Shown here piece by piece: positions 49,825 through 60,559 of a stretch of DNA of 64,000 nt. Each line of letters opens with the position of its first letter. Position 1 is the first letter of the stretch. The DNA lies in assembly GCF_028401385.1 (NCBI RefSeq), contig NZ_JAQOMR010000001.1:3640501-3704500 (forward strand), read 5' to 3'. The notes beneath the pieces are model-generated. The model was not told the DNA's origin. It ran no database searches and worked only from the letters and a program-made list of their open reading frames with translations. The stretch is from Marinicella algicola. GTDB lineage: Bacteria; Pseudomonadota; Gammaproteobacteria; Xanthomonadales; Marinicellaceae. Made by a program: the position numbers and the translations under genes.

Positions 49825-51453
49825 TCAGTCAGCTGTTGCAGATAGAGAGTTTTCGCCCTGCTCCGCAAGCCCTCCAAGCCGGTATTCGCGAGCGATCATG
49901 TCGGCGGCCTTTTCACCGATCATGATGGCCGCTGCATTGGTGTTGGAGGAAATCAGCTGCGGCATGATCGAGGCATCGACCACGCGCAGGCCTTTCAGGC
50001 CGTTGAACTTCAACGCCGGATCGACCACGGCGCGCTCATCACTGCCCATGCGGCAGGTGCCGGCCGGGTGATGGTCGGTCTTGGCGTGGCGGCAGGCATA
50101 GTTGAAATAGTCGGCGTCGGTCTTGACCTCCGGCCCCGGAATCATCTCGCGCTTGATGAACGGCGCGAGTGCCTCCTGGTGCATGATTTCCTGCGCCAGC
50201 TTCAGCCCGCGGATCGACATCTCGCGGTCATGCGGATCGGCCCAGTAATTCGGGTCGATCAGCGGCGCATCGGCCGGATTGGCCGATTTCAACCGCACGC
50301 TGCCGCGCGAACGGGGCCTCAGATAGGCAGAATTCAGCGTCACGCCCGGATTTTCCATCTTGTCCACGCCTGCCTCGATGCCGGAGCCGAGGCCGAGATG
50401 GAACTGGATATCCGGCGAGCGTGCGCCCTCCTCCGCATACCAGAACCCGCCGGTCTCAAACAGGCTCGAAGCGACCGGTCCCTTGCGGGTCAGGACATAT
50501 TGCAGGCCCGCAACCGCCGACCACATGGGCCTGGCATATTTGTCATAGGTGAAATCGCCGGCACATTCGAGAATGGTGAAGAGATCGAGATGGTCCTGCA
50601 GGTCAGCGCCGACACCCGGATGGTCGAACACCGCCTCGATGCCGACATCGCGGAGATGGTCTACGGGTCCGATTCCGGAGAGCATCAACAACCGTGGCGA
50701 GCCAATGGCACCTGCCGACAGCAGCACTTCGCATGATGCGGTGAGGACCTCGCCGTTGGCCGTCTCGACGCCGGTCACGCGGCCATTTTCAACACGCAGG
50801 CGGCGGGTTTCGACACCGGTGCGGATGGTCAGGTTTTCCCGGTCGCGCGCCGCGGCGAGATAGGCTTTCGAGGCCGACGAACGGCGGGCGTTCTTCTGGG
50901 TGAGCTGGTAATAGCCGACGCCATCCTGTTTTGCCCCGGCCATATCTTCGTTGAAGGGAATGCCAAGCTCTTGCGCCGCCTTGAAATAGGCCTCGCAGAT
51001 CGGCAGCGGCGCTGCCGGTTTGGAAACCCCGAGCGGGCCGCCCTTGCCGTGAAATTCATTGTCATAGGTGTCATTGTCCTCGGCCTTCCTGAAGAAGGGC
51101 AGGACATCGTCATAACCCCAGCCGGTGCAGCCCATCTGGCGCCATTCATCATAATCGAGACGGTTACCGCGGGTATAGATCTGGGCGTTGATGGTCGAGC
51201 CGCCGCCGATCACCTTGGCCTGGGTGAAGCGGATCGACATGCCGTTCATATGTTTTTGCGGCACCGTGTGCCAGCCCCAGCTGCCGATGCCCTTGGTCAT
51301 CTTCGCAAAACCGGCAGGTAGCGTGTAGAACGGATGGCTGTCGCGCGCACCTGCCTCCAGCAGCAACACGTTGACATCGGGATTTTCCGACAGCCTTGCC
51401 GCCAGAACGCAACCCGCCGAACCACCGCCGACAATGATGAAATCATAGGCCAT
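49825..51453 (-). CDS. GMC-family FAD-dependent oxidoreductase (choline dehydrogenase type)
   Basis: 542 residues, intact frame. The FAD motif is 'DFIIVGGGSAGCVLAARLSE'. 'GGGSTINAQIYTRGNRLDYD' is the first GMC signature, 'LSAGAIGSPRLLMLSGIGP' the second, and 'KTDHHPAGTCRMGSDERAVV' near the C-terminus holds the catalytic histidine. These enzymes oxidise alcohols to aldehydes. The substrate is unlikely to be choline given the carbohydrate-type importer nearby; oxidation of the imported polyol or sugar derivative is more likely. Twelve bases separate it from the lacI-type gene, and a LacI-like operator lies 37 bases upstream of its start. Confidence 0.9.
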   Translation of the reverse strand: MAYDFIIVGGGSAGCVLAARLSENPDVNVLLLEAGARDSHPFYTLPAGFAKMTKGIGSWGWHTVPQKHMNGMSIRFTQAKVIGGGSTINAQIYTRGNRLDYDEWRQMGCTGWGYDDVLPFFRKAEDNDTYDNEFHGKGGPLGVSKPAAPLPICEAYFKAAQELGIPFNEDMAGAKQDGVGYYQLTQKNARRSSASKAYLAAARDRENLTIRTGVETRRLRVENGRVTGVETANGEVLTASCEVLLSAGAIGSPRLLMLSGIGPVDHLRDVGIEAVFDHPGVGADLQDHLDLFTILECAGDFTYDKYARPMWSAVAGLQYVLTRKGPVASSLFETGGFWYAEEGARSPDIQFHLGLGSGIEAGVDKMENPGVTLNSAYLRPRSRGSVRLKSANPADAPLIDPNYWADPHDREMSIRGLKLAQEIMHQEALAPFIKREMIPGPEVKTDADYFNYACRHAKTDHHPAGTCRMGSDERAVVDPALKFNGLKGLRVVDASIMPQLISSNTNAAAIMIGEKAADMIAREYRLGGLAEQGENSLSATAD

Positions 51454-51486
51454 GCAATTTCCTCCCGTGGGCGTTCTAGCATGAGA

Positions 51487-51506
51487 TTAGGAACGTTCCA
51501 ATTCCT
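51487..51506 (-). promoter_or_regulatory. LacI-type operator upstream of the GMC oxidoreductase gene
   Basis: The plus strand contains GGAACGTTCC (51490-51499), a perfect palindrome with the central CG typical of LacI-family sites, followed by AATTCCT. On the coding strand the site reads AGGAATTGGAACGTTCC. The same 17-mer, with one difference, occurs upstream of the Gfo/Idh gene at 63157-63173. Confidence 0.65.
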
Positions 51507-51606
51507 ATTTTGACGTATCCTGAATTTCTGTGAAGAGAGCACCTCATCCCCTCTTCAAGCGGTGCGATTGGTGGATCAGCGCCGGCTCAATGCCGGCCAC
51601 CCATGC

Positions 51607-52370
51607 TCACAGCCGCGCGATCGACAACCCGCCGTCGGCGGCGATCACCGTGCCGGTGGCAAAGGTGAAGCGCCCTTCAGCGAGCGGCAGGACGGCCTTG
51701 CCAATATCTTCCGGCGTACCCCAGCGAGCGGCGGGCACCAGGCCGTCTTCGATGCGGGCAGTGTATTTGTCCTTCACGCCCGCCGTCATGCCGGTCTCGA
51801 TGATGCCGGGGCGGATATCGAAGACACCGATGTTGTCAGCGGCCAGCCGCGTGGCGAAGAGCTGCGCCATCATCGCCGCGCCTGCCTTGGAGATGCAGTA
51901 TTCGGCGCGCTCAACCGAAACCATTGTCGCGCTGACGGAGGTGATGAAGATGATGGAGCGGGGAAGTGAGACCTGTTTTTGCGCGGTCATGCGCCGTGCG
52001 GTTTCCTGCGCAAGGAAAAAGACCCCCGCAGGTTGACCGACATCACAAAATCGAAGTTCTCCGGTGTAAGATCCAGCATGTCACCACGCACCGGCGCGCC
52101 GACACCCGCATTGGAGACCAGCGTGGTCACCAGGCCGAGGCTGTCCTCGACCGCATCGAGAAGCGTCGCTATGCCGTCGAGGTCACGGATATCGTGCCGG
52201 AAATAGCGTGCGCGATCACCAAGCCTTGCCAGCGCCGCGACGACGGCCGGTGCATCGGAAGCGGCCTCGGCGGCGATCGCCACGGCAAACCCCGCCTCGG
52301 CAAGTGCTGTGGCAATGCCGAGGCCGATGCCCTGCTGGCCGCCCGTGACCAGCGCAACCTTTCCGCTCAT
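51607..52370 (-). CDS. short-chain dehydrogenase/reductase (SDR), read with one frameshift
   Basis: About 255 residues. The Rossmann motif is 'VALVTGGQQGIGLGIATALA'. 'TTLVSNAGVGAPVRGDMLDL' contains the NAG motif. After repair of a missing G in the C-run 52023-52027 the frame reads 'NLRGVFFLAQETARRM'. The catalytic YxxxK is 'YCISKAGAAMMAQLFATRLA'. It ends with 'GTVIAADGGLSIARL'. It probably oxidises or reduces a hydroxyl/keto group in the pathway of this operon. The start overlaps the upstream GMC gene by four bases. Confidence 0.88.
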
Positions 52371-53849
52371 GCGCCAAGCTCCTTCCTGATCGCATCGGCA
52401 GCCTTCATCGCAAGGGCTGCGACCGTCAGCGCCGGGTTGACGGCGGCCGAGGTCGGCAGCGCCGAAGCATCGGTGACAAACAAATTGTCATGGTCGAAAC
52501 TGCGGCAGTCGGGATCAAGCACAGCCTTTGCCGGATCGCTGCCGATATGTGCCGTGCCGCATTGGTGCGAGGGCACGCGGCCATCGAAGAGCCGCGAGAG
52601 AACGACCGGGAAGCCGGCAGCCTTCAGCGTCTTCTTCATCTTTTCAACAAGCTTGTGGTGCGCGGCCATATTGGATCGTCGCCAGATCAGCTGGATATCA
52701 TCGCCCTTCACCATGACCCGGCTTTCAGGGTCCGGCAGGTCTTCTGAAATCGCGTAAAAGTCGACGGCGTGGCGCGAGATATGGCGGCAGGCGGCCATTG
52801 GCAGTGCGGGCACATTGGCCTTCAGGATTTTCGGCACCACACGGCCCAGAAGCTGGACATTGCCGAGCGGCGGTCCGTTATGCCCGTCGCTCAGATACCA
52901 TTCATTGATGCCGAAGGTCTTCTGGTAGACGCTGTCATTCACCAAGCGCGGATCATAGGCGATCAGCGCCGAGGCATTGTGGTTCATGAAATTACGACCG
53001 ACCTGACCGGACGCATTGGCAAGCCCGTTTCTGAGCAGCAATGCCGCGCTCTGCACCGCACCGGCGGCAAGGGCCACCAAACGCGGCGTCAGCGTCACGG
53101 TTTCGCTACCCTTTCGATACGTGACGCTGGCAATCCGGCGCCCATCCGGGTCTCTATCAAGCCCGGTGACCTGCGCGCCGGTCACCAGCCGCACATTGTC
53201 ATGAGACAATGCCGCCGCCAGCCCGCAGGTTTCCGCGTCCATCTTGCCGGAACGGATATCGGGATAGCCATCCCAGCCATCGCGACCGTTGGAAAGCCAG
53301 GTATCGATGTCGACGCCGAGCGGCAGGGTGAACGGCTGAACGCCGACCTTTTCAAGTCGTTGGCGCACGGCGGCAATCGCCGGCTCGTCGGGAACCGGCG
53401 GATAGGGATAGGCATCTTCATGGGGTGGCTCGCTGGCATCGCTCGTCACATCGCCCCGCACCCGGTAGAGCTTTCCGCAGCCGCGTAATAGGGCGCAAGG
53501 GTCTCATAGGGGAACGGCCATGCGGGCGAGATACCGCCCTCATGTTCCATCGCCTGAAAATCCTGCTTGCGGTAGCGCAGCAGCACCGCACCGTAGAATT
53601 TCGAATTACCGCCGACATTGTAATAGTTGCCGGGCGAAAACCGGTTTTCCGCCGCATCCAGCCAGGTCTCCTCGGAGCGGAAGGCGCTGTTCTTGTAGAT
53701 GCGGTCGGGATCGCGCGCCGGGGCATCATCGGGGATCTGTTCGCCGCGCTCCAGAATGATGATTTCGGCTCCGCTCGGGGCGAGCGCGGCGGCCAGCGTC
53801 GCGCCCCCATGCCGGAGCCGATGATAACGACATCGGGTGACCGGTTCAT
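52367..53849 (-). CDS. GMC-family oxidoreductase (second, gluconate/sorbose-dehydrogenase-like), read with two frameshifts
   Basis: About 494 residues. The FAD motif 'PDVVIIGSGMGGATLAAALA' is restored by one G near 53803. 'NYYNVGGNSKFYGAVLLRYR' follows, and a second one-base break near 53472 leads into 'RVRGDVTSDASEPP'. The C-terminal active-site region is 'PSHQCGTAHIGSDPAKAVLD' and the second FAD contact 'FVTDASALPTSAAVNPALTV'. It resembles the soluble or subunit-forming sugar-alcohol dehydrogenases rather than the BetA type of the neighbouring gene. It starts three bases after the ATPase gene stop. Confidence 0.85.
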
Positions 53850-53852
53850 GGC

Positions 53853-54960
53853 TTAACCAACGCGCTGTTCGGTTTCGGGATCGAAGGCCACCGCCTTTTC
53901 CATATTGACGGCAAAGGGAAAGTATCGCCCGGCTTGACCTCGACATCGGCGCGGAAACGCGCCGTGACCTCCTTGCCGCCAAGCTGGGTAACCACGAACA
54001 GGTCAGAACCCGCCGGCTCCGTAACCTCGACCCTGGCGTCAACCGTGTGCACGGCATTGGAAGAGCGGTCAGCGCCGAGCTCATCGGTGACGGCTTCCGG
54101 ACGGATACCCAGAATGATGTCGCGGCCGTTATGTTGTGCCATGGCATCGCCCGGAAAGGGCAACCGTGCGGCCCCACCATCGGTAAGCGCGAATTCGGCC
54201 GCCGCCTTGCCGTCGTCCACCACAATCCTTGCCGGAAACAGGTTCATCGACGGAGAGCCCATGAAGCCGGCAACGAAGATGTTGGCCGGGTTGTCGTAAA
54301 TCTCCTTGGGCGTACCGAGCTGCTGCACATGCCCACCGAACATCACTGCAATCCGGGTTGAAAGCGTCAGCGCCTCGATCTGGTCATGGGTGACGTAGAC
54401 GATCGTGGTGCCGAGTTTCTGGTGCAGTTTCTTGATCTCGGTGCGCATGTCGACACGCAGCTTGGCATCGAGGTTCGACAGCGGTTCGTCAAAGAGAAAG
54501 ACATCCGGATCGCGCACCAGCGCCCGGCCCATGGCCACACGCTGACGCTGGCCGCCGGAAAGCTGACCGGGCTTGCGCTTCAGGAGGTGCGTGATCTGCA
54601 AAGATCGGCGACCCGATCGATAGCCTTGTCGCGCTCCGGCTTGGGCACGCCGTGCATTTCCAGCCCGAAGGAAATGTTCTCGCCAACATTCATGTTCGGA
54701 TAGAGCGCGTAGGACTGGAACACCATGGCGATGTTGCGGTCAGCGGGCCGCACGCCGTTCATCGAGCGGCCGTTGATGGAAATATCACCGCCAGAGGTCG
54801 GCTCCAGCCCCGCAATCATGTTCAAAAGTGTCGACTTGCCGCAGCCGGACGGACCGACAAGCACGAGAAACTCGCCTTCCTCGACGGCGATATTCGTCTC
54901 ATGCAGCACGGTCAGCGCGCCAAAGCTCTTGGTGACGTGATCGATCTTGAGAAAACCCAT
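53853..54960 (-). CDS. ugpC: carbohydrate ABC transporter ATP-binding protein (UgpC/MsmK type), read with two frameshifts
   Basis: Energises the carbohydrate importer. About 370 residues. Walker A is 'VGPSGCGKSTLLNMIAGLEP', the signature is 'KPGQLSGGQRQRVAMGRALV', Walker B is 'DPDVFLFDEPLSNLDAKL', and the H-loop is 'IVYVTHDQIEALTLSTRIAV'. The C-terminal OB/TOBE regulatory region follows ('ILGIRPEAVTDELGADRSSN'). A break near 54600 sits between 'AIDRVADL' and 'LQITHLLKRKPGQ'; one near 53920 restores the end 'FAVNMEKAVAFDPETEQRVG'. It lies four bases after the second permease gene. Confidence 0.92.
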
Positions 54961-54964
54961 GCTT

Positions 54965-55846
54965 TTACCCTTTCACGCTACCGGCCATCAGGCCGCGCAC
55001 GAAGTAGCGTCCGGCGACGATGTAAACGAGCAGCGTCGGCAATGCTGCCATGATCGCGCCGGCGAAATGAACATTGTATTCCTTCACACCGGTGGAGGAC
55101 TGAACGAGATTGTTGAGCGCCACCGTCATCGGCTGGCTGTTGAAATCGGAGAACGATGCACCGAACAGGAAGTCGTTCCAGATATTGGTGAACTGCCAGA
55201 TGATGCAGACCACCGCGATTGGCCCGGATGACGGCAGCATGATGCGGCGGAAGATGGTGAAAAATCCAGCGCCGTCAATCATCGCCGCGCGCACCAACTC
55301 ATCGGGGAACTGGGCGTAGTAATTGCGGAAATAAAGGGTCGAAAAGCCGATACCATAGACCAGATGCACGAAGATCAGTCCCGGCACCGAGCCGGCAATC
55401 CCCATGATGCCGAGGATCCGCGCCATCGGGATCAGCACGATCTGGAACGGAATGAAGCAGGCAAACAAAAGCAGGCCGAAGATGATCTTGTGACCGCGGA
55501 ACTGCCATTTGGTCAGCACATAGCCGTTGAGCGCGCCGAGCACGGTGGAGATCGCCACCGCCGGCACCACCATCTGGATCGAATTCATGAAATAGGGTTT
55601 GAGACCGGTTGCCTGCACGCCGATCTGTGCCGTCGACCATGCGCTCTTCCAAGGCTCGAAGGTCAGCGCGTCGGGCAGGTTCATCATTCCGCCCGACTGG
55701 ATTTCGCGCAAGGGTTTGAGCGAATTGACCAGCATCACATAAAGCGGCAGCAGGTAGTAAAGGCAAAACAGCAGAAGAACCGTATAAATCAGGAACCGCG
55801 CCGTACGTCCGGTCGAGACGACCTGGGTCGAAGCGTTGGAGCTCAT
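54965..55846 (-). CDS. carbohydrate ABC transporter permease (MalG type)
   Basis: 293 residues from the start at 55846 (MSSNASTQVVSTGRTARFLI), which overlaps the stop of the MalF-type gene by ATGA. Six hydrophobic helices are visible. The EAA loop that contacts the ATPase reads 'ELVRAAMIDGAGFFTIFRRI'. The frame is intact. It pairs with the upstream MalF-type permease to form the channel. Confidence 0.92.
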   Translation of the reverse strand: MSSNASTQVVSTGRTARFLIYTVLLLFCLYYLLPLYVMLVNSLKPLREIQSGGMMNLPDALTFEPWKSAWSTAQIGVQATGLKPYFMNSIQMVVPAVAISTVLGALNGYVLTKWQFRGHKIIFGLLLFACFIPFQIVLIPMARILGIMGIAGSVPGLIFVHLVYGIGFSTLYFRNYYAQFPDELVRAAMIDGAGFFTIFRRIMLPSSGPIAVVCIIWQFTNIWNDFLFGASFSDFNSQPMTVALNNLVQSSTGVKEYNVHFAGAIMAALPTLLVYIVAGRYFVRGLMAGSVKG

Positions 55847-56744
55847 TGCTGCTTCTCCCTCAGTTCCGACCACAGATAGGGTACCATGATCGCGGCAATC
55901 GACATCAGCATGATCACGGCGGAAGCAGCACCAATGCCCATCTGATTGCGGGTGAATGTGTAGGAATACATGAAGGTCGCCGGAAGCTCTGTGGCCCGTC
56001 CGGGTCCTCCGCCGGTCAGCGCGATCACGAGGTCGTAGGATTTGATCGCCATATGGGCGAGCACCACGATGGCCGACATGAAGGCGGGGCGAAGCTGCGG
56101 AATGACGATGCGGCGATAGAGCGAAAAGTTGGAGGCGCCATCGATCTGGGCGGCCTTCAGCACCTCGCCGTCAATGCCGCGCAACCCGGCAAGGAACATC
56201 GCCATGACGAAGCCAGAGGTCTGCCAGACGGCGGCAATGACGATGGTGTAGATCGCCATCTGGTTGGACTTGATCCAGTTGAACTGGAAACTGGTCCAGC
56301 CCCAGGAATGCACAACCGCCTCAAGCCCGATGCCCGGATCGAGAAACCATTTCCAGGCCGTGCCGGTGACGATGAAGGACAGCGCCATCGGATAGAGATA
56401 GATCGAGCGGATGAACCCTTCGGCGCGGATCTTCTGGTCGAGGAAGATCGCCAGCATCAGGCCAATAAAGCAGCAGAATACGATATAGAGCCCGCCAAAG
56501 ATGACGACGTTCTTGACCGCGATCGACCAGGCGCGCAGCCTGAAGAGATTGATGTAGTTCTTCCAGCCGACGAGGTCATAGCTCGGCAGGATACGGCTGT
56601 CGGTAAACGACAGATAGAGCGTGAAGGCGATGAAGCCGTAGACGAAGATCAACACCATCGCCAAGGACGGGCTGAGCACGATTTTCGGCAGGGCGTCGCG
56701 CAGAAAATCCCCGCGGTCCCTCGTCTTGCTGCAGACGAAGCCAT
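55843..56744 (-). CDS. carbohydrate ABC transporter permease (MalF type), read with one frameshift near the start
   Basis: The long open frame begins far upstream without a plausible leader, so I place the start at 56744 (MASSAARRGTAG), which has a GGAGG ribosome-binding site at ideal distance. One missing base in the C-run 56709-56712 joins it to 'DFLRDALPKIVLSPSLAMVL'. About 301 residues with six helices. The EAA loop is 'EVLKAAQIDGASNFSLYRRI', and 'DLVIALTGGGPGRATELPAT' is the MalF-type segment. It lies about 150 bases after the substrate-binding protein gene. Confidence 0.87.
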
Positions 56745-56896
56745 TCCAATCCTCCGGAAAGGCGGGCACACAGGTGCCGCCGGTATTATGCTGTGTCGGG
56801 TCGGGCGCGCGCGATATTCGCGGCCTCACATTGCGTCACCCCGGGCAAGTGGCCCAAGCGGAGAGGGCCGAAGCCCTCTCCGGAAGATGGCAGCTA

Positions 56897-58153
56897 TTAC
56901 TGTGCAATCTGCACGGCAGTAACCATTTCCTGAGTTGCCGTTTCGCTATCATACTCACCGTTGAAGTGAGCGGTGATCACATCATACATGGCGTTCTTGA
57001 CCGATGCCGGATTGGCGTGGCCATGGGCCATGGAGCCGAACAGGTTGCCGCTTTCCGATGCTGCCGCGAGATCGGCCATGCCCTGCTTGCCACAGGCATC
57101 AAAGGCCTCGTCGGAAACATCGGTTCGCGCGGGAACCGAGCCCTTGACCACGTTGAAGGCCGACTGGAATTCCGGCGACAGGATCGCCTTGGCCAGCGCT
57201 GTCTGTTCGGCGGTCGGCTCGTCGCCCTGCTCGAAGAAGGCGAACTGGTCGGAGTTGAACGTCACCTGGTCCTGGGTGCCGGGGAAGCGGAAGCACAGGA
57301 AGTCTTCTCCCGGTGTCTGCCCCGCCTTCAGAAATTCGCCCTTGGCCCAGTCGCCCATGAACTGGAAGGCGGCATCATTATTGATGACCATGGCGGACGC
57401 CAGGTTCCAGTCGCGACCTGAGAAGTTGTCATCGACATAGCCGCGGATCACGGTCATGCGGTCGAAGACTTCCGTCATCGTGTCGGAGCCAAGCGCTTCC
57501 GGGTCAAGATCGATCATCGATGCCTGATAGAATTCCGGGCCGCCGGTTGCCATCAACACAGCGTCGAAGATCGTTGCATCCTGCCAGGCCTGTCCACCAT
57601 GCGCGACCGCAACCTTGCCCGAAGCCTGGACCTTGTCCATGGCGGCGATCAGCTCATCCCAGGTTTCTGGCTGTTCGATACCAAGTTCATCGAGGATAGA
57701 CTTGTTGGCCCAGACCCAGTTTGTGGAGTGGACGTTGACCGGTGCTGCAACCCATTCGCCGTCGTGCTTGGAAAATTTCTGGAGTGCCGCCGGAACCACG
57801 GCATCCCAGTTTTCTTCCGCCGCGATGTCGTTGAGGTTGGCGAGCGCGCCTTCATTGGCCCAGTCGGTGATGTCGAAGCCGAGCATCTGCACGGCCGATG
57901 GCGGGTTGCCACCGGTGACCCGGGCACGCAGAACGGTCATGGCCTGTTCGCCGCCGCCGCCGGCAACCGGCATATCCTGCCAGCCGATGCCCTGTTCCTC
58001 GAGATTTTCCTTCAGGACGTTGAGCGCCGAGGCTTCACCGCCGGACGTCCACCAGTGCAAGACCTCCACATCCTCGGCCTTGACCGAGGTCGCGGATGCC
58101 GATGCGGCCACGATGGCAATCAGTGCGGCACTTCTTGAAAAGTTCAAACGCAT
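56897..58153 (-). CDS. carbohydrate ABC transporter substrate-binding protein
   Basis: Periplasmic receptor of 418 residues, intact frame. The start at 58153 ([20 protein letters not shown]) follows GAGGAGGAG and gives a signal peptide ending 'ATSVKA'. The mature part opens '[20 protein letters not shown]', the typical family-1 extracellular solute-binding beginning, and contains '[19 protein letters not shown]' and '[18 protein letters not shown]'. The 'WWTSGGE' opening is shared with glucose/mannose-type receptors. Ligand identity is not deducible by eye. Confidence 0.92.
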   Translation of the reverse strand: MRLNFSRSAALIAIVAASASATSVKAEDVEVLHWWTSGGEASALNVLKENLEEQGIGWQDMPVAGGGGEQAMTVLRARVTGGNPPSAVQMLGFDITDWANEGALANLNDIAAEENWDAVVPAALQKFSKHDGEWVAAPVNVHSTNWVWANKSILDELGIEQPETWDELIAAMDKVQASGKVAVAHGGQAWQDATIFDAVLMATGGPEFYQASMIDLDPEALGSDTMTEVFDRMTVIRGYVDDNFSGRDWNLASAMVINNDAAFQFMGDWAKGEFLKAGQTPGEDFLCFRFPGTQDQVTFNSDQFAFFEQGDEPTAEQTALAKAILSPEFQSAFNVVKGSVPARTDVSDEAFDACGKQGMADLAAASESGNLFGSMAHGHANPASVKNAMYDVITAHFNGEYDSETATQEMVTAVQIAQ

Positions 58154-58264
58154 AGTCTCCTCCTCTTGCGTTTTGTGACCTTCAGCCGGGCTCCTCAACC
58201 CGTTTCTGCCATAAGGTCATTTCCTCTCCCGCAGGCCGCGGATCGTGCGGCCAGCGATCTCATT

Positions 58265-59775
58265 TCACCCAGGGTGCGCGTGTGCGCCGATGCGCATGGT
58301 CACGGTCTTCACCTCCAGATATTCCTCCAGCCCATAACGGCCGAGCTCGCGCCCAAGGCCCGATTGCTTGACACCGCCGAAAGGCAGTTCGGAAAATCCA
58401 TCCATCCAGGTATTGGTCCACACAGTGCCAGCCTGCACGCGGCGGGCAAATGCCAGGCAGGTGCTGACATCATTGCTCCAAACCCCGGCAGACAGCCCGT
58501 AGGCAGCACTGTTGGCGAGTTCGATTGCCTCCTCAATCGTTTTAAAAGTCAGGACCGACAGCACAGGTCCGAAGACCTCCTCCCGCGCGACTGCCATGGA
58601 TGAACTGACATTTGTCACGACTGTAGGCGTGTAGAACCGGCCTGACAAGCCCGGGATATCAAGCGCTCCGCCGCCCAAAGGGATCGTGGCACCGGCATCC
58701 TTGGCACCCTCGACATAAGTGTCGATTTTTTCGAAATGTGCGTCAGAAATGATCGCGCCGACCTTCGTGCGTGGATCGAGCGGGTCGCCGAAGGGCACGT
58801 TCCTTGACAGGGCCACCACCTTCTCCGTCAACTCCTCGGCAATATCCTCATGCACGATGATGCGCGAGCCGGCATTGCAGCATTCGCCGGCGTTGAAATA
58901 GACGCCGAAAACGATGGCGTCGGCCGCCTCGTCAAGATCGCAATCGGGGAACACCACCTGCGGGTTTTGCCGCCAAGTTCGAGCGAAACCTTCTTCAGCG
59001 TTCCGGCACTGGCCCTGACAATCGCCTTGCCAACGGCCGTTGACCCGGTAAACGACACCATATCGACATCAGCGCTTTCGCACATGGTGGTGCCGACCGG
59101 ATCGCCATAGCCGAGCACGATATTGACGACGCCATCGGGAATACCGGCCTCGATCAGAAGCTCACCGAGAATGACCGCCGAGGACGGGGTCATCTCGGAC
59201 GGCTTGATCACCGCCGTGCAGCCAGCGGCAAGCGCAAACGGCAGCTTCTGCGAGACGATCAGGAACGGGAAGTTCCACGGCGCGATCAGGGCCGCGACGC
59301 CGACCGGCTCCTTCAAGACGAGGCCGAGCATGTCATCGCCGAGTGAATTGTGGCTGTCGCCGGACAGCGTGCGCGCCAGTGAGGCGGCATAGCGCCAGAT
59401 ATCGGCAGCACCGGCAATCTCGTCCCGTGCCTGGGAAATCGGCTTGCCGCTTTCCAGCGTGTCGCGCATGGCGATACGTTCCAGATCGCGCTCGATAAGA
59501 TCGGCGACCTTCAACAGGGTATCGGCGCGTTCCTTGCCGGAAATGCGCGACCAGCGGCCGTCGTCAAAGGCGTTTCGCGCGGCAGCAATCGCCGCTTCCG
59601 TCTCCGCGACGCTTCCACGTGCGGCCTTGGTGACAATGTGACCATGGGCGGGCGACGCGCGCTCGAAGGTTTCACCGGTTTCGGAAGCCTGCCAGCGCCC
59701 GTCGATCAGGTGGCGCGCCGGAAACACCGGCTCGGCGGCGTGGCTGACAGCGGGGATAATGGTGAGGTCGGTCAT
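58265..59775 (-). CDS. NAD(P)-dependent aldehyde dehydrogenase, read with one frameshift
   Basis: Oxidises an aldehyde to an acid. About 503 residues; start at 59775 (MTDLTIIPAVSHAAEPVFPA). 'GVAALIAPWNFPFLIVSQKL', 'CTAVIKPSEMTPSSAVILG' and 'VSFTGSTAVGKAIV' form the NAD site. 'VSLELGGKNPQVVFPDCDLD' is restored by one A near 58967. The catalytic cysteine lies in 'NAGECCNAGSRIIVHEDIAE', and 'REEVFGPVLSVLTF' follows. It stands between the enoyl-CoA hydratase gene and the binding-protein gene; its substrate may be the product of a GMC dehydrogenase. Confidence 0.93.
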
Positions 59776-59777
59776 GG

Positions 59778-60543
59778 CTAGCACCCCTTGAATGACGGTT
59801 TGCGTTTTTCGCGGAAGGCGGAAACACCCTCAGCCTTGTCGAAAGAAGCGGCAATCATGCCGCTGCCGAGCGTCTCGACCATGGCGGAGCGGTCTTCGCC
59901 CGCGCCAGCATGGATCATGTATTTGACGATCTCGGTCGAATAGGCGGAAGCACCGAGCGCATCTTTGGCGATGTCGAAGGCCAGAGCGCGGCAGTCATCA
60001 GCCACTGCGGCGGCAAAACCGAGCGCGTGGGCACGCTCGGCATCGATCCGACGCCCAAACAGTGCCATTTCCTTCAACACCGGCTCCGGCAGAAGCCGCG
60101 CCAGGCGCTGGGTGCCGGACCAGCCCGGCACGATGCCGACCTTGGGCTCGGGCAGCGCGATCGTTGCCTTCGGTGCCATCACCCGGATATCGCAGGCAAT
60201 GGCCAGTTCAAGGCCGCCACCAAATGTGTGCGCCGAAAGCGCCGCGATGGTCGGCTTCGAAAGCCGCGCCAGCCGGTCGAAGCGCCGATGGCCGTCACGC
60301 ACCCAGAACCGGGCAAAATCCCCGGCGAAAGATCGCCCCAGGCATTGATATCGGCGCCGGCACAAAGGCGCGCTCGCCTTCCGCTGTCAAAATGACAAAC
60401 CGGATTGCCGGATCAGCCTCGATTGCCGCCAGATGGGCCTCGAGACTGTCAAGCATTGCCGGCGTGAACGCATTGAGCTTGGCCGGGTTATCAAGCCTCA
60501 GTTCGGCAATGGCATCGTGGTGAATGCGGTGAATGGCGCTCAT
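59778..60543 (-). CDS. enoyl-CoA hydratase/isomerase family protein, read with one frameshift
   Basis: Crotonase-fold enzyme of about 255 residues acting on acyl-CoA esters. The start is at 60543 (MSAIHRIHHDAIAELRLDNP). 'LDNPAKLNAFTPAMLDSLEA' is the usual N-terminal strand-loop. One T added near 60360 gives 'GERAFCAGADINAWGDL', with the oxyanion-hole residues. 'FGGGLELAIACDIRVMAP' and 'ALPEPKVGIVPGWSGTQRLA' hold the two glutamates expected of hydratases. Its presence beside a CoA-transferase means that the pathway passes through CoA thioesters. Confidence 0.9.
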
Positions 60544-60559
60544 GCTGTGGCTCCCTTTC